IMG/VR virus record: IMGVR_UViG_3300008450_000447
Location: 1-23,898 of that record
Source: a virus
Length of the DNA: 23,898 nucleotides
Reading direction: 5' to 3' (one strand)
The notes under the pieces were generated by a model. The model was not told the DNA's origin and did no database searches. It saw only the letters and a list, made by a program, of their open reading frames with translations. The position numbers and the translations under genes are program-made. Positions 13,765-21,746 of this stretch are shown one piece after another (within the stretch, counting starts at the first letter, position 1; the number at the start of each line of letters is the position of its first letter).

Positions 13765-14584
13765 ATTCAAGTTCACAACAAAAAAGCTCGAAAACATTCT
13801 TGAGGACTATGCCGAGATTCGCAAACAAACGATTCCCGACACGGTTGTCGCGAATGCTAGGTTGCTTTGCGTAGAGCTGGCTCGGCGCACACAGCCATTC
13901 GGAGAATCCGAAGATGTGAAAAAGACTGGCGAAAAGGCGATCACTCGCGATCTTCGAGGTCGCGGGGGCGCGGGTAGTGTTCGCGCTGGCCTTTTTGGCA
14001 CTGCAGACTTTGGTGATGATGAAGGATTTGAGTGGTATGCTACCGGCCCGAACGTGCGTTTGTTTATTTCCAAAGATGGGTATGCCTATGGGACAGATAA
14101 ATCGTTCTTCAAGCCAGACGTGAGTCAAAGCGAAATGCGTTCTTTCCATAAAAGCAAATTTGTTAATGGGAAAATGTCATCAGCAGGCGGGCGCGACCGC
14201 TCGATTGGCCGTTGGAAATTCATTGAAAAATGGTTCGTGAATTCTTCTACGTTGGATTCCTACGTTGATTCGCAAATCAAAAAGGTCGGATGGGCGAAAG
14301 CCGGGTGGGCCGCTTGCGCTCGCGAGCTTCGCAAAGTGACAAAGGGGAGCGCAACCAGAGGCATCCCGACGTGGGTAACTCGGCACGATTCTATTCACAG
14401 CGATGTCATTGACAATTCTAGCAATTTACAGAACCCCAGCGTGACGTTGATCAATACTACGCCATACGCTCATCAGGTGATTCCAGCAACTGAGGTGCAA
14501 AATGCCAAGGCTGTTGTTATACAGAAAATGATTACACAAATGCGAACAATCTTAAAAAAGCGTCAAAAGACGTTAGCTGACTAA
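13757..14584 (+). CDS. Neck or minor tail protein candidate (275 aa)
   Basis: The protein starts MPKFKFTTKKLENIL, is strongly basic, and contains CVELARRTQPFG, a glycine-arginine stretch (ITRDLRGRGGAG), and a helical middle with several Trp (IGRWKFIEKWF, VGWAKAGWAACARELRKV). The C-terminal portion includes NPSVTLINTTPYAHQVIPA, a pattern I associate with HK97 gp10-like and other neck-completion proteins, though length is greater than usual. It lies between the chaperone and the tape measure, overlapping the former by eight bases. A firm family call cannot be made. Confidence 0.55.
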   Translation: MPKFKFTTKKLENILEDYAEIRKQTIPDTVVANARLLCVELARRTQPFGESEDVKKTGEKAITRDLRGRGGAGSVRAGLFGTADFGDDEGFEWYATGPNVRLFISKDGYAYGTDKSFFKPDVSQSEMRSFHKSKFVNGKMSSAGGRDRSIGRWKFIEKWFVNSSTLDSYVDSQIKKVGWAKAGWAACARELRKVTKGSATRGIPTWVTRHDSIHSDVIDNSSNLQNPSVTLINTTPYAHQVIPATEVQNAKAVVIQKMITQMRTILKKRQKTLAD

Positions 14585-14585
14585 T

Positions 14586-16913
14586 ATGGCCGACGTATCA
14601 GTAGAGTTTGGAGCAAAGGACACAGGTCTTGAAGCAACGCTTAAAACCGTGCAGGCAGAAATGTCGCGCCTTGATGCAGAGATCAAAAGCGGCGAACTCT
14701 CATTCAATGAGCTTAATAAGGCAATGCGGAATCTCGCACAGGCTGAAAAAGTCAATGAGCAGTTGCAATCAATAGCAAGTGCCACGCAAAATGCCGGCAA
14801 TGCTGCTAATGCAGCATCCCCAAAAGTTGACGACCTTGGAAATAAGACAATCGATGCGGGCAAAAAGGCTGATGATTCGGCTGGGCTTTTCGATGCAGGA
14901 TTCAAGAAAATCGCAGCGGCCTTTACAGTCGGGAATCTTGCTGCCGAAGCTTTTCAGAAAATAATAAATATAACATTTGATGCTGCAAGGTCGGTTGTTC
15001 AGGGCTTTAGCGATGCGCTTGATCTTGGCGGCAGATTGAACGAACTATCCGCTCGCACTGGGGAGGCTTCCGGCAAATTGCTTGTCCTTGAGACGGCATT
15101 TAAGAATAGCGGGCTTGAGGCATCGAATGTCGGCATGGCAATCAATAAGTTGCAAAACTTTATGGCTGATGCTGCCGCTGGTGGGGATAAGCAGACGACG
15201 GCAATGCGCAATCTTGGCATTTCATTAGATGAATTGAATGGCAAGACGCCGACTCAGCAAATGGCATTGTTTGCGCAAAAAATTTCAGAAATCAAAGATC
15301 CGACAGATCGAGCCGCAGCCGCATCAGAAATTTTTGGTGATAAGCTAGGCGGTAGGCTGCTCCCATTATTGACTGATTTCTCCGGCAACCTTGACGATGC
15401 TCGCAATAAGGTTGGATCGCTTGAGCAGGTAATGGATGAGAATGCCTCAACATTCGATGCGACAGGCGAGACGATTGACGCGGTGAAGGGTAAGATGGCG
15501 GCATTCGCGGCAGGAGTTTTAAGCGAGGTCATTCCGGCTGTTCAGGATTTAGGAACGTCAATGGAAGAAGTTGACGCGGCTGGCCTGGGCCAAAAAATCG
15601 GTTCCGCGCTTAACCCTATATTAGACGATTTCAAGTGGTTATTGAAAGACGCTCAGACGGCATTGGATATCCTTGCGGAATCTGAGCGCAACGCACAGCA
15701 AAACACAGGATTTTTAGGGCAGGCATATAATGCGACAAGCGGGGCGCTTTCTACTTTCAACCAAATGCTTATTGATGGCCTCAAATTCATAACGCCATTC
15801 GATGCATCATTGACTGCATTAGAGGGAACTTTTGTAGGAACGCAGGACAGTGCAGGGGTTGCGACCGCAGCCATTCAAAGTGTTGGCAATGCATCTGTTG
15901 AAGCTAAACAAAAACTCGACGCATTGCCGGGCGCAGGCGAAGCTTTAGCAACTGAATTTGAGAGAGTGCCCGAAGCGATTAGTTCGAGTCTTCCGATGAT
16001 CGGAGAATTCAAGGCCAATCTTGACGGTGCCGCGCCATCGATCACTGGCATCTCTGAAGAAATCACAGCAGTCAAAAATGATTTTTCTGAAATCTCATCT
16101 TTGACGGCACAGCTTCCGGGGCAAACCGAAACTTACAATCAAACAATCGGCAGCGTGAATGAGCAATTAAGATTGCAAGACGAGCTTTATAAGGGGATCA
16201 TTCCAGAAATTCAAGCTGCCGGATTAGCGACAGACAATACCAGCAAGAGCGCCGGCAAGGTTACCGAAAATCTTCAAGGTGCAAGCGATGAGGCCCGCAC
16301 AGTCAAAGGAATAATGGACGAAATTGCCAATGCCAAAATGGAGGCATCGCCCGAACGGCTCAAGGAACGCACAAAGGATGCACGCAAAGAACTTAAAGAC
16401 ATGGCCGACTTCATCGGTGATGATTTGAGCCAGATGCCACTCGATGACATTATCGATAAACTTGGCCTTGATTCAAGCAAGCTAAAAACAACCGACGAAA
16501 AGCTCCGCGCCGTGGAAGGTGCAATCAAAGACATTGGCGGGGCGGATCCGGCAGACATCACTCCCGCTGTTGATGAAACTGGCGTGAATGATAAGTTGGA
16601 AAAGGTGAAAGGCTATCTTGCCAACCTTGAGAAAAAAAGAGCTGATGCCACACCAAAGATCGACCAAGAGGAAATTAAAACGCAAGCCAACGCAACACGC
16701 GAAACGATTACAAAAAACTTGAAGAGCTTAGAAGCCGAAGTGACTGTAAAGCCAAAGTTCGACAAGGAGGCATTAAAAGCAGAGGTCGATATGGCATTTG
16801 CCAGTTCCAAGGGGACCGAGCATCTTGCCAATATCGATAAATTGGTCGATGTGATTAAAGGCTTTGTCGAAAAAATTGAGGGCAAACTGCCGATGCAGGC
16901 GCTGGCATATTAA
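14586..16913 (+). CDS. Tape measure protein
   Basis: At 775 residues this is the longest protein in the window. It begins with coiled-coil-prone helices (about 10-65), an Ala/Asn-rich linker, then a hydrophobic segment AAAFTVGNLAAEAFQKIINI (110-129). Residues 145-330 match typical tape-measure N-terminal regions: GGRLNELSARTGEASGKLLV, NKLQNFMADAAAGGDKQTTA, DPTDRAAAASEIFGDKLGGR and a long helix. The end (about 550-775) is charged and helical. Tape measures set tail length and are ejected with DNA; at about 0.15 nm per residue this would give a tail near 115 nm. Start one base after the preceding stop. The gene follows the chaperone and a neck candidate, as expected. Confidence 0.9.
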   Translation: MADVSVEFGAKDTGLEATLKTVQAEMSRLDAEIKSGELSFNELNKAMRNLAQAEKVNEQLQSIASATQNAGNAANAASPKVDDLGNKTIDAGKKADDSAGLFDAGFKKIAAAFTVGNLAAEAFQKIINITFDAARSVVQGFSDALDLGGRLNELSARTGEASGKLLVLETAFKNSGLEASNVGMAINKLQNFMADAAAGGDKQTTAMRNLGISLDELNGKTPTQQMALFAQKISEIKDPTDRAAAASEIFGDKLGGRLLPLLTDFSGNLDDARNKVGSLEQVMDENASTFDATGETIDAVKGKMAAFAAGVLSEVIPAVQDLGTSMEEVDAAGLGQKIGSALNPILDDFKWLLKDAQTALDILAESERNAQQNTGFLGQAYNATSGALSTFNQMLIDGLKFITPFDASLTALEGTFVGTQDSAGVATAAIQSVGNASVEAKQKLDALPGAGEALATEFERVPEAISSSLPMIGEFKANLDGAAPSITGISEEITAVKNDFSEISSLTAQLPGQTETYNQTIGSVNEQLRLQDELYKGIIPEIQAAGLATDNTSKSAGKVTENLQGASDEARTVKGIMDEIANAKMEASPERLKERTKDARKELKDMADFIGDDLSQMPLDDIIDKLGLDSSKLKTTDEKLRAVEGAIKDIGGADPADITPAVDETGVNDKLEKVKGYLANLEKKRADATPKIDQEEIKTQANATRETITKNLKSLEAEVTVKPKFDKEALKAEVDMAFASSKGTEHLANIDKLVDVIKGFVEKIEGKLPMQALAY

Positions 16914-16915
16914 TT

Positions 16916-17683
16916 ATGGCATACACTTATCACGGAACAACGGATCTTATCGCACTGCCGAATCGAACGGTGCAGACCTTCCCCAGCGGCCTCGTTCGCG
17001 TGGAGAGGTCGTTTGTTTGCAGAAAATCCTTAGTCGGAAAATATCGCCCACAACTTCGCAGTAATCAACTCATGCCATTTGATAATGGAGCACCTGCGAT
17101 TGATGGTCTTTATATTTTTCCTGACCCTCAAGAAATCGATCGAGGAGACGGATTTGTTGAATTTAGCGTGACTGCGTATGGGAGGACGAATACAACCGGA
17201 AATATTGAAATATCACTCGCCCGCAATTTGTTTGGCGTGTATCGCCAAGTTCAATACGAAGGAATTGGATATACTTATGCAATTTTCCCAAGTTATGTTC
17301 AAAAAATAGTTCTTAAAAGCGAAGAAATTGATAGGGGGTTTTTTGAGCTAAATGCTGATCCAAAAATTATATCGGTCGCGATGGTTGTTGGACAAAATAT
17401 TTTAGGTCAAGGGGGAAGATCTGAGGTGTATGTCCCATTTGATTTTTGGAAGAACTATGTGAAATTAAATCCAAAAGATCCGGGAATTTTGTATAATGGC
17501 GCACTTTTATTTTCTGGAATTCCCGTAGGAATACCCATTCCTGATGGCGCAATATTTACAGAAACACCCATTTTTAGAAATATTTTTGCGGAAAACTCAA
17601 CCTCGACAAGTTTTGGAGTATTTAGCGAATACTCTATTTTATACAAAACAAATTTTAATGGAGACTTTAGGAATATAGCATAA
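16916..17683 (+). CDS. Tail-tip protein of unknown function, mosaic composition (255 aa)
   Basis: It starts two bases after the tape measure, where distal-tail proteins usually lie. The first 45 residues (AYTYHGTTDLIALPNRTVQT and FPSGLVRVERSFVCRK) are encoded by DNA of about 55% GC in a hand-counted 60-base block; the rest is AT rich (30-35% in three counted blocks) and encodes a strand-rich protein with many Phe, Tyr, Ile and Asn residues, ending FGVFSEYSILYKTNFNGDF. That shift suggests a conserved N-terminal anchor joined to an acquired or fast-evolving domain. No Dit or Tal signature is recognised. It could be a receptor-contacting tip protein. Confidence 0.65.
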   Translation: MAYTYHGTTDLIALPNRTVQTFPSGLVRVERSFVCRKSLVGKYRPQLRSNQLMPFDNGAPAIDGLYIFPDPQEIDRGDGFVEFSVTAYGRTNTTGNIEISLARNLFGVYRQVQYEGIGYTYAIFPSYVQKIVLKSEEIDRGFFELNADPKIISVAMVVGQNILGQGGRSEVYVPFDFWKNYVKLNPKDPGILYNGALLFSGIPVGIPIPDGAIFTETPIFRNIFAENSTSTSFGVFSEYSILYKTNFNGDFRNIA

Positions 17684-17961
17684 TGCCTTCTAATCCTCCA
17701 GTTGATTTTCAAGCAATCGCTCAAGGCGCAACAGGGTCGACAAACAAGGATTACCCTTACGCGATCAAGGCGACAGACCTAATGAAGAACTTCGTCTTCG
17801 CAACGCTCATTATGGAGGAGAGTCTTTACGAAGAGGTGACCGGCATGCAGGGCCACAGCCAGCGCAGACTCAAAATCCCAGCCGTCCCCGGTGGCGGCAC
17901 TTATGTGCTTGGGGCCATAGATGGCGAAATGCAATGGATCGCCACGGAGGAGTGCGCATGA
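17683..17961 (+). CDS. Small conserved tail-module protein (92 aa)
   Basis: The start makes a TAATG overlap with the previous gene. It contains DYPYAIKATDLMKNFVFATL, EGVT-like turns around VTGMQGHSQRRLKIPAVPGG and ends GAIDGEMQWIATEECA. I recall similar short proteins in tail regions of environmental phages, usually of unknown function. The base composition returns to normal here between two AT-rich modules, indicating it is part of the stable backbone. It may be a tip adaptor. Confidence 0.65.
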   Translation: MPSNPPVDFQAIAQGATGSTNKDYPYAIKATDLMKNFVFATLIMEESLYEEVTGMQGHSQRRLKIPAVPGGGTYVLGAIDGEMQWIATEECA

Positions 17962-18641
17962 CCGTCAAGCGCAATGGCGACAAGGTGATTTTGAAAGATG
18001 GGAAGGTGAGTTGTGGGTGTTGTGATCTGGGGGAGTGTTTTTTCTACCCATCAATTGGAATTCGTGAGGGGCTTTATACTGCGGCAGATTTGCCAGATTT
18101 TGTTAATCTAACATTTAATGAAACATATCTTTATCAAAAGTCAGGAGATATGTATTTTTCAACAACTCCTATTGGAATATTTCCTGCGGGAAATACTAGA
18201 ATTATAATTTATAATAGAGGCGGCCCAATATGGACGCCTGGCAATGAAGATTTTGATTTACTCTGGGCATGGCAAGGGCTTTTTGAGGACGGGTGGCAAC
18301 TTTTAGTTAGCGTTGAAGGTTCTTTAATTAGCTTTAGCAATATTGGAAATTTCATAGTGCAAGATTTATTCGCGGATACATATACAGTTACTGGAATATT
18401 TAATGGACAACAAGATTCAAGAACTGTATCAAGAATTCCGCCATCAATCCCTCTTTTCCCAAAAACATGCGTCTGGCAGGGTGATGGTGTTACACTAAAA
18501 TATAACGGAAGATTCACTTACGACAGAGAACCGCCATTCACATTGCAAGGAAATTTCAAATTTCAAGTTAATGGCAACAACAAAATCGGCTTCCAAAACA
18601 CCCCCGTCGGCTCCTACGAGGGAGGTTATTCCGTTTCATGA
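17958..18641 (+). CDS. Tail-tip protein with CxCC motif and variable middle (227 aa)
   Basis: The ATG at 17958 is preceded by GGAGG (17946-17950) and overlaps the previous stop as ATGA, so it is preferred to an in-frame upstream ATG at 17934. The N-terminus MTVKRNGDKVILKDGKVSCG contains Cys19, Cys21, Cys22 and Cys27 (C-x-C-C-x4-C), which could bind metal or form disulfides. Residues 30-215 come from AT-rich DNA (30-42% GC in counted blocks) and are rich in Phe, Tyr, Asn and Gly, ending GFQNTPVGSYEGGYSVS from normal-GC DNA. The framed composition suggests a swapped module between conserved ends, typical of receptor-specificity proteins. No family is recognised. Confidence 0.65.
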   Translation: MTVKRNGDKVILKDGKVSCGCCDLGECFFYPSIGIREGLYTAADLPDFVNLTFNETYLYQKSGDMYFSTTPIGIFPAGNTRIIIYNRGGPIWTPGNEDFDLLWAWQGLFEDGWQLLVSVEGSLISFSNIGNFIVQDLFADTYTVTGIFNGQQDSRTVSRIPPSIPLFPKTCVWQGDGVTLKYNGRFTYDREPPFTLQGNFKFQVNGNNKIGFQNTPVGSYEGGYSVS

Positions 18642-18859
18642 CCTGCCAACACATCACCTCCACAACGAAGGAATACAACGTCTGCGCCCTCGGCCTCTAC
18701 GGCGGCAAGCCCAGCCACGGAACGTGCCAAGTTTGCATCTCCAAAGGCCAGAACACCCCCGAATACGCCGCCGAGCTTTTCGCCAAAGCCGAACGCACCC
18801 ACCCAAGCAACCGAGCGAGAATCAGCGGCTGCTGCGATAGCGCCCGCAATTACATTTGA
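18638..18859 (+). CDS. Small Cys-rich protein (73 aa)
   Basis: This gene overlaps the previous one as ATGA. The protein has seven Cys: Cys3, then one before LGLYGGKPSHGTC, a C-x-x-C pair (TCQVC) and a final CC. His5 and a second His near the Cys pair make a zinc-ribbon-like arrangement possible. The phrase GLYGGKPSHGTC is one I associate with small phage proteins downstream of tail-tip genes, function unknown. It may be a folding or assembly factor for the preceding CxCC protein. GC content is high, unlike the module before it. Confidence 0.65.
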   Translation: MTCQHITSTTKEYNVCALGLYGGKPSHGTCQVCISKGQNTPEYAAELFAKAERTHPSNRARISGCCDSARNYI

Positions 18860-18879
18860 CACAACCCACAAAATAGACC

Positions 18880-20613
18880 ATGGCACGCGATCTTTTTATT
18901 GACCTGACAAACAATCGCCTCGCGGCGAGCGAAACCAATCTGGCCCCGGCAGGGCCGATTTCATTTACGAAAGGTGATACAGGAACTTGGAACCTTTATT
19001 TCCTAGAGGCAACTGGAGTCATCAACAACCCGTTCGTCATCGTCGATAAAAGTGCGGCAAGCGTGAAGGTCGGCATCGGCTCGCGCACAGGCACGCCGAC
19101 AAGCGGCACATGGACGATGACCTTCGGCGGCGATACGACGGGCGGACTTTCCTATGCGATCACCGCTGGCGGCGTGCAAAGCGCACTGAATGGCCTTACA
19201 GCGATCTCTAGCGCAGGCGGCGTGACAGTTGATGGAACGCTCGAAACGCATTTCACGGTTCGGTTCAATAACGCAGGTTCTCGCGGGCCGATTACTGCAA
19301 ATGTTTCCGAACTCATCCCCGATACGATTGCCGTCATCGACGAACGCATTGCCGGATCAGGCAGCGCAAAAGAAATTCAGGAGATCCAACTTCGCCTGAC
19401 GCCTGCCGTCTACCAACCGACGTGGACGGATCTTTCCACAACCGTTACCGCAACGATTGCAACGACAGTCACAGGGTCATCGACGCTCAACGAGGTCCAG
19501 CGTCTTTCCTTCACTCAGGAGCCATATGAAGGAACCTATCGCCTGACATTCCCAGCGGCGACACTGACCTCGACATCGACAGTCACAAACGGCGTTTTCA
19601 TTACGACGACGAACCACGGCCTCGCACTAAACCAGCCGGTCACGATTACCGGGTTCGATACAACAATCACCGGCTACACTCGCGGAACGACCTACTACGT
19701 CAAGACCACGCCCGAAGCTACGCAATTCACTGTAGCTGCTACAGCAGGCGGCACGCTTATCACTGGATCGGCAACAGCGATCACGACAAGCGGAACAATC
19801 TCGACAATCCTTCGCCAAACCGCCCCGATCGATGCCGACGCGAGCGCAGCAGACGTGCAGGCGGCACTTGAAGCACTTGATTCAATCGGTAGCGGCGGCA
19901 TGATCGTGAGCGGCATTCAAGGCCAATATTACGACATGGCATTTAGCGGTCAAAAAGGCTATGCCGATTTGCCACTGATGACTGTGCAGAGCGGCCTATC
20001 AGCAAAAAAAGGCAAGACCGCCGATATTGATTTCTCGACATTCGCCTTGCGCGATCTTCTGCAAAACAACACAAGCTCGGATCTTGAGCTAGAGATCGAA
20101 TTGACTGAAGGCGGCAAGCGCACGACGGTAGTTCTCTCCTCCTGCACGGTGGCCGAGGAACTCATCGATGCCGATGCGTTCTCGCCGACTGTTGCTTATC
20201 CCTCATTCATTTTTCAAGCTCTCACCGCGACTGCCGCAAATGCGACGACATCGCTCATTGCGATTACCGGGCTGAATTGGACCGCGCAGGCGAACTCAGA
20301 GTATTTGGTTGAATGGTCGATTCATTACAACACCGGGCTTACATACTCAACTAAAAACGCAATAACTTATCCAGTTGGTGCATCCCTTTATGGAACGTGG
20401 CTTGATCAAGCAACTGGAAGTCTTAGTTACAGTTCCACTAATTTAACTTCTGAATTTGAAATGGAACCTCAATCTGCACAAATTTTGCAAAAAGGATATT
20501 TGAAAACCGGGACAACAGCTGGAACCGTTTCATTTTTAATTGCAAGCAGCGAGTATGATACGAGCGCCGCAGCCGTCACCGGTTCTTGGGTTCGCGTCGA
20601 AAAAATAGCATGA
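18880..20613 (+). CDS. Tail fibre / receptor-binding protein candidate (577 aa)
   Basis: The N-terminus MARDLFIDLTNNRLAASETN followed by GPISFTKGDTGTWNLYFLEA resembles phage fibre or tip proteins that carry a conserved assembly domain. The middle is Thr/Ser/Ala-rich beta structure, including a repeat-like insert with TTNHGLALNQPVTITGFDT and RGTTYYVKTTPEATQFTVAA, a motif widespread in viral structural proteins. The last 110 residues (from about position 20280) are encoded by visibly more AT-rich DNA and contain many Tyr, Ser and Asn, a common pattern for receptor-binding tips. No chaperone or catalytic site is recognised. It is the last structural gene, directly before the lysis cassette, and overlaps it as ATGA. 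Confidence 0.7.
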   Translation: MARDLFIDLTNNRLAASETNLAPAGPISFTKGDTGTWNLYFLEATGVINNPFVIVDKSAASVKVGIGSRTGTPTSGTWTMTFGGDTTGGLSYAITAGGVQSALNGLTAISSAGGVTVDGTLETHFTVRFNNAGSRGPITANVSELIPDTIAVIDERIAGSGSAKEIQEIQLRLTPAVYQPTWTDLSTTVTATIATTVTGSSTLNEVQRLSFTQEPYEGTYRLTFPAATLTSTSTVTNGVFITTTNHGLALNQPVTITGFDTTITGYTRGTTYYVKTTPEATQFTVAATAGGTLITGSATAITTSGTISTILRQTAPIDADASAADVQAALEALDSIGSGGMIVSGIQGQYYDMAFSGQKGYADLPLMTVQSGLSAKKGKTADIDFSTFALRDLLQNNTSSDLELEIELTEGGKRTTVVLSSCTVAEELIDADAFSPTVAYPSFIFQALTATAANATTSLIAITGLNWTAQANSEYLVEWSIHYNTGLTYSTKNAITYPVGASLYGTWLDQATGSLSYSSTNLTSEFEMEPQSAQILQKGYLKTGTTAGTVSFLIASSEYDTSAAAVTGSWVRVEKIA

Positions 20614-20801
20614 CAGACCATACCCCAATGATCGGCACTGTCGGGACTTTAGTCGCTGCGGCAAGTATCGCCGCAGGAAAGATTGAGGAACTCGACCTCT
20701 ATGTGAAATTCGGGATTTCTTGCATTGGCCTTGTTACGGCGCTTTTAACGCTCGCATATATGTCGCTTCGCCTTTGGCACAAAACCTACAAAAAAGAATG
20801 A
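20610..20801 (+). CDS. Small two-helix membrane protein, holin or antiholin candidate (63 aa)
   Basis: The start at 20610 overlaps the fibre stop as ATGA and is preferred over an upstream in-frame GTG-type start inside the fibre gene. Two hydrophobic segments are visible, about residues 7-23 (MIGTVGTLVAAASIAAG) and 34-53 (FGISCIGLVTALLTLAYMSL), separated by a short acidic loop, with a basic C-terminus WHKTYKKE. This matches class II holin-like topology, and it opens the lysis cassette. An antiholin is equally possible because another membrane protein lies two genes on. Confidence 0.6.
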   Translation: MTDHTPMIGTVGTLVAAASIAAGKIEELDLYVKFGISCIGLVTALLTLAYMSLRLWHKTYKKE

Positions 20802-20998
20802 GAATCGCGCTTGCTGTTTTTGCTCTTGCTTTGCCGGGGTGCATTACAATCCCGATCCCTCCGGGCGGCGAGCATATGGGCAAATTCGGCGCGATTCGCA
20901 TTAGCATTTCCTACGAAGGCCCAAACAAACAAAGCGAGAGAAGTAGCAGCATGTGGTATGCTGCAACGCAATTCTCGCGAACCCTGAAAGACAAATGA
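20798..20998 (+). CDS. Small lipoprotein, outer-membrane spanin candidate (66 aa)
   Basis: The protein begins MRIALAVFALALPGC: a short positively charged, hydrophobic signal and a lipobox Leu-Pro-Gly-Cys with lipidation expected at Cys15. The mature part is about 51 residues, includes ITIPIPPGGEH and ends with charged, polar residues. It overlaps its neighbours on both sides as ATGA and sits between membrane-protein genes and the endolysin, where Rz1-type outer-membrane spanins are often encoded. No matching inner-membrane spanin was identified. Presence of a lipobox supports a diderm host. A non-lysis lipoprotein is possible. Confidence 0.6.
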   Translation: MRIALAVFALALPGCITIPIPPGGEHMGKFGAIRISISYEGPNKQSERSSSMWYAATQFSRTLKDK

Positions 20999-21168
20999 AA
21001 ATCATCAACGTCCTACTTGAAAAACTCTCCGAAAACTCCACATGGCGTGGATTGATCTTGGTCGCTACCGCGCTCGGCGTTCAGCTTGAGCCAGAGCTTC
21101 AAAATCACATCGTCGCCGGCGGCCTTGCATTGGTCGGCTTGATTAATGTAGCTCGCAAGGGCAAATGA
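20995..21168 (+). CDS. Holin candidate (57 aa)
   Basis: The chosen start at 20995 forms an ATGA overlap with the lipoprotein gene. The protein has a basic N-terminal helix, a first hydrophobic helix starting at WRGLILVATALGV (about 17-29), a turn LEPELQNH and a second AGGLALVGLINV (41-52), ending RKGK. This matches a small holin-like family in which the Trp-Arg-Gly turn starts the first helix and a Glu-Pro-Glu turn joins the two. It immediately precedes the endolysin, which it would release to the periplasm. One of this and the gene at 20610 may be the holin and the other its partner. Confidence 0.7.
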   Translation: MKIINVLLEKLSENSTWRGLILVATALGVQLEPELQNHIVAGGLALVGLINVARKGK

Positions 21169-21746
21169 CCCGCGCTCAGATCGAGTCGATGCAGGCCCGC
21201 ATTGGCGTGCGGCCTGATGGCTGGTGGGGGCCGAAAAGCATTGCGGCGTGCAAGCGGCACTTGCAAGCCATGTCGCCGCATCCATCGCCAGCACCTAAGC
21301 CATCGACTGCGGCCTGCACGGCATTTTACGGAGAACCCGGCAAGGTGCCGATCGTTCGAATCAAGCCGCCGTATCGAATGTTTTTGTATGACGGGCCAGA
21401 CACAATCGACGGCATAGTGATCCACGCTAAATGCGCGGAAAGCCTGCAAAGTATTCTTGAGAGTTTGCTCGATATTTATCCAACCGCTCAAGCAAGGAAC
21501 GAGGCTGGCATTGATAAGTTTTTTGGCAGTTATGTGAACCGCCCACAGCGCGGTGGCACGCAGCCGAGCAAGCATGCTTGGGCGGCAGCGATCGATTTGC
21601 ATGCTTCAAATAATGGGCTGCACACATGTTGGCCGACCCGCTCGCACATGCCGCTACAAGTCATCGAAGTTTTTGCCCAACACGGATGGATCAACCTGGG
21701 TCCGCTAATCGGGCGCGATGCCATGCACTTTCAATTTACTCAATGA
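21165..21746 (+). CDS. Endolysin, M15/VanY-type peptidase with short N-terminal repeat
   Basis: The catalytic domain shows SKHAWAAAID (135-144), giving His137 and Asp144, then GWINLGPLIGRDAMHFQF (174-191), giving Asp185 and His188: the zinc-binding and catalytic pattern of M15 L-Ala-D-Glu or D-Ala-D-Ala peptidases. The N-terminal 33 residues (RAQIESMQARIGVRPDGWWG, then PKSIAACKRHL) resemble a short peptidoglycan-binding domain, followed by a Pro-rich linker (PHPSPAPKP). No signal peptide is seen, so export depends on a holin. It starts in an ATGA overlap with the holin candidate and ends in one with the next gene. This should cut peptide stems of the host cell wall. Confidence 0.88.
   Translation: MTRAQIESMQARIGVRPDGWWGPKSIAACKRHLQAMSPHPSPAPKPSTAACTAFYGEPGKVPIVRIKPPYRMFLYDGPDTIDGIVIHAKCAESLQSILESLLDIYPTAQARNEAGIDKFFGSYVNRPQRGGTQPSKHAWAAAIDLHASNNGLHTCWPTRSHMPLQVIEVFAQHGWINLGPLIGRDAMHFQFTQ

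Noticed and set aside
16916-20613. Diversity-generating retroelement
   Set aside because: No reverse transcriptase, template repeat or adenine-biased variable repeat was seen in the window.
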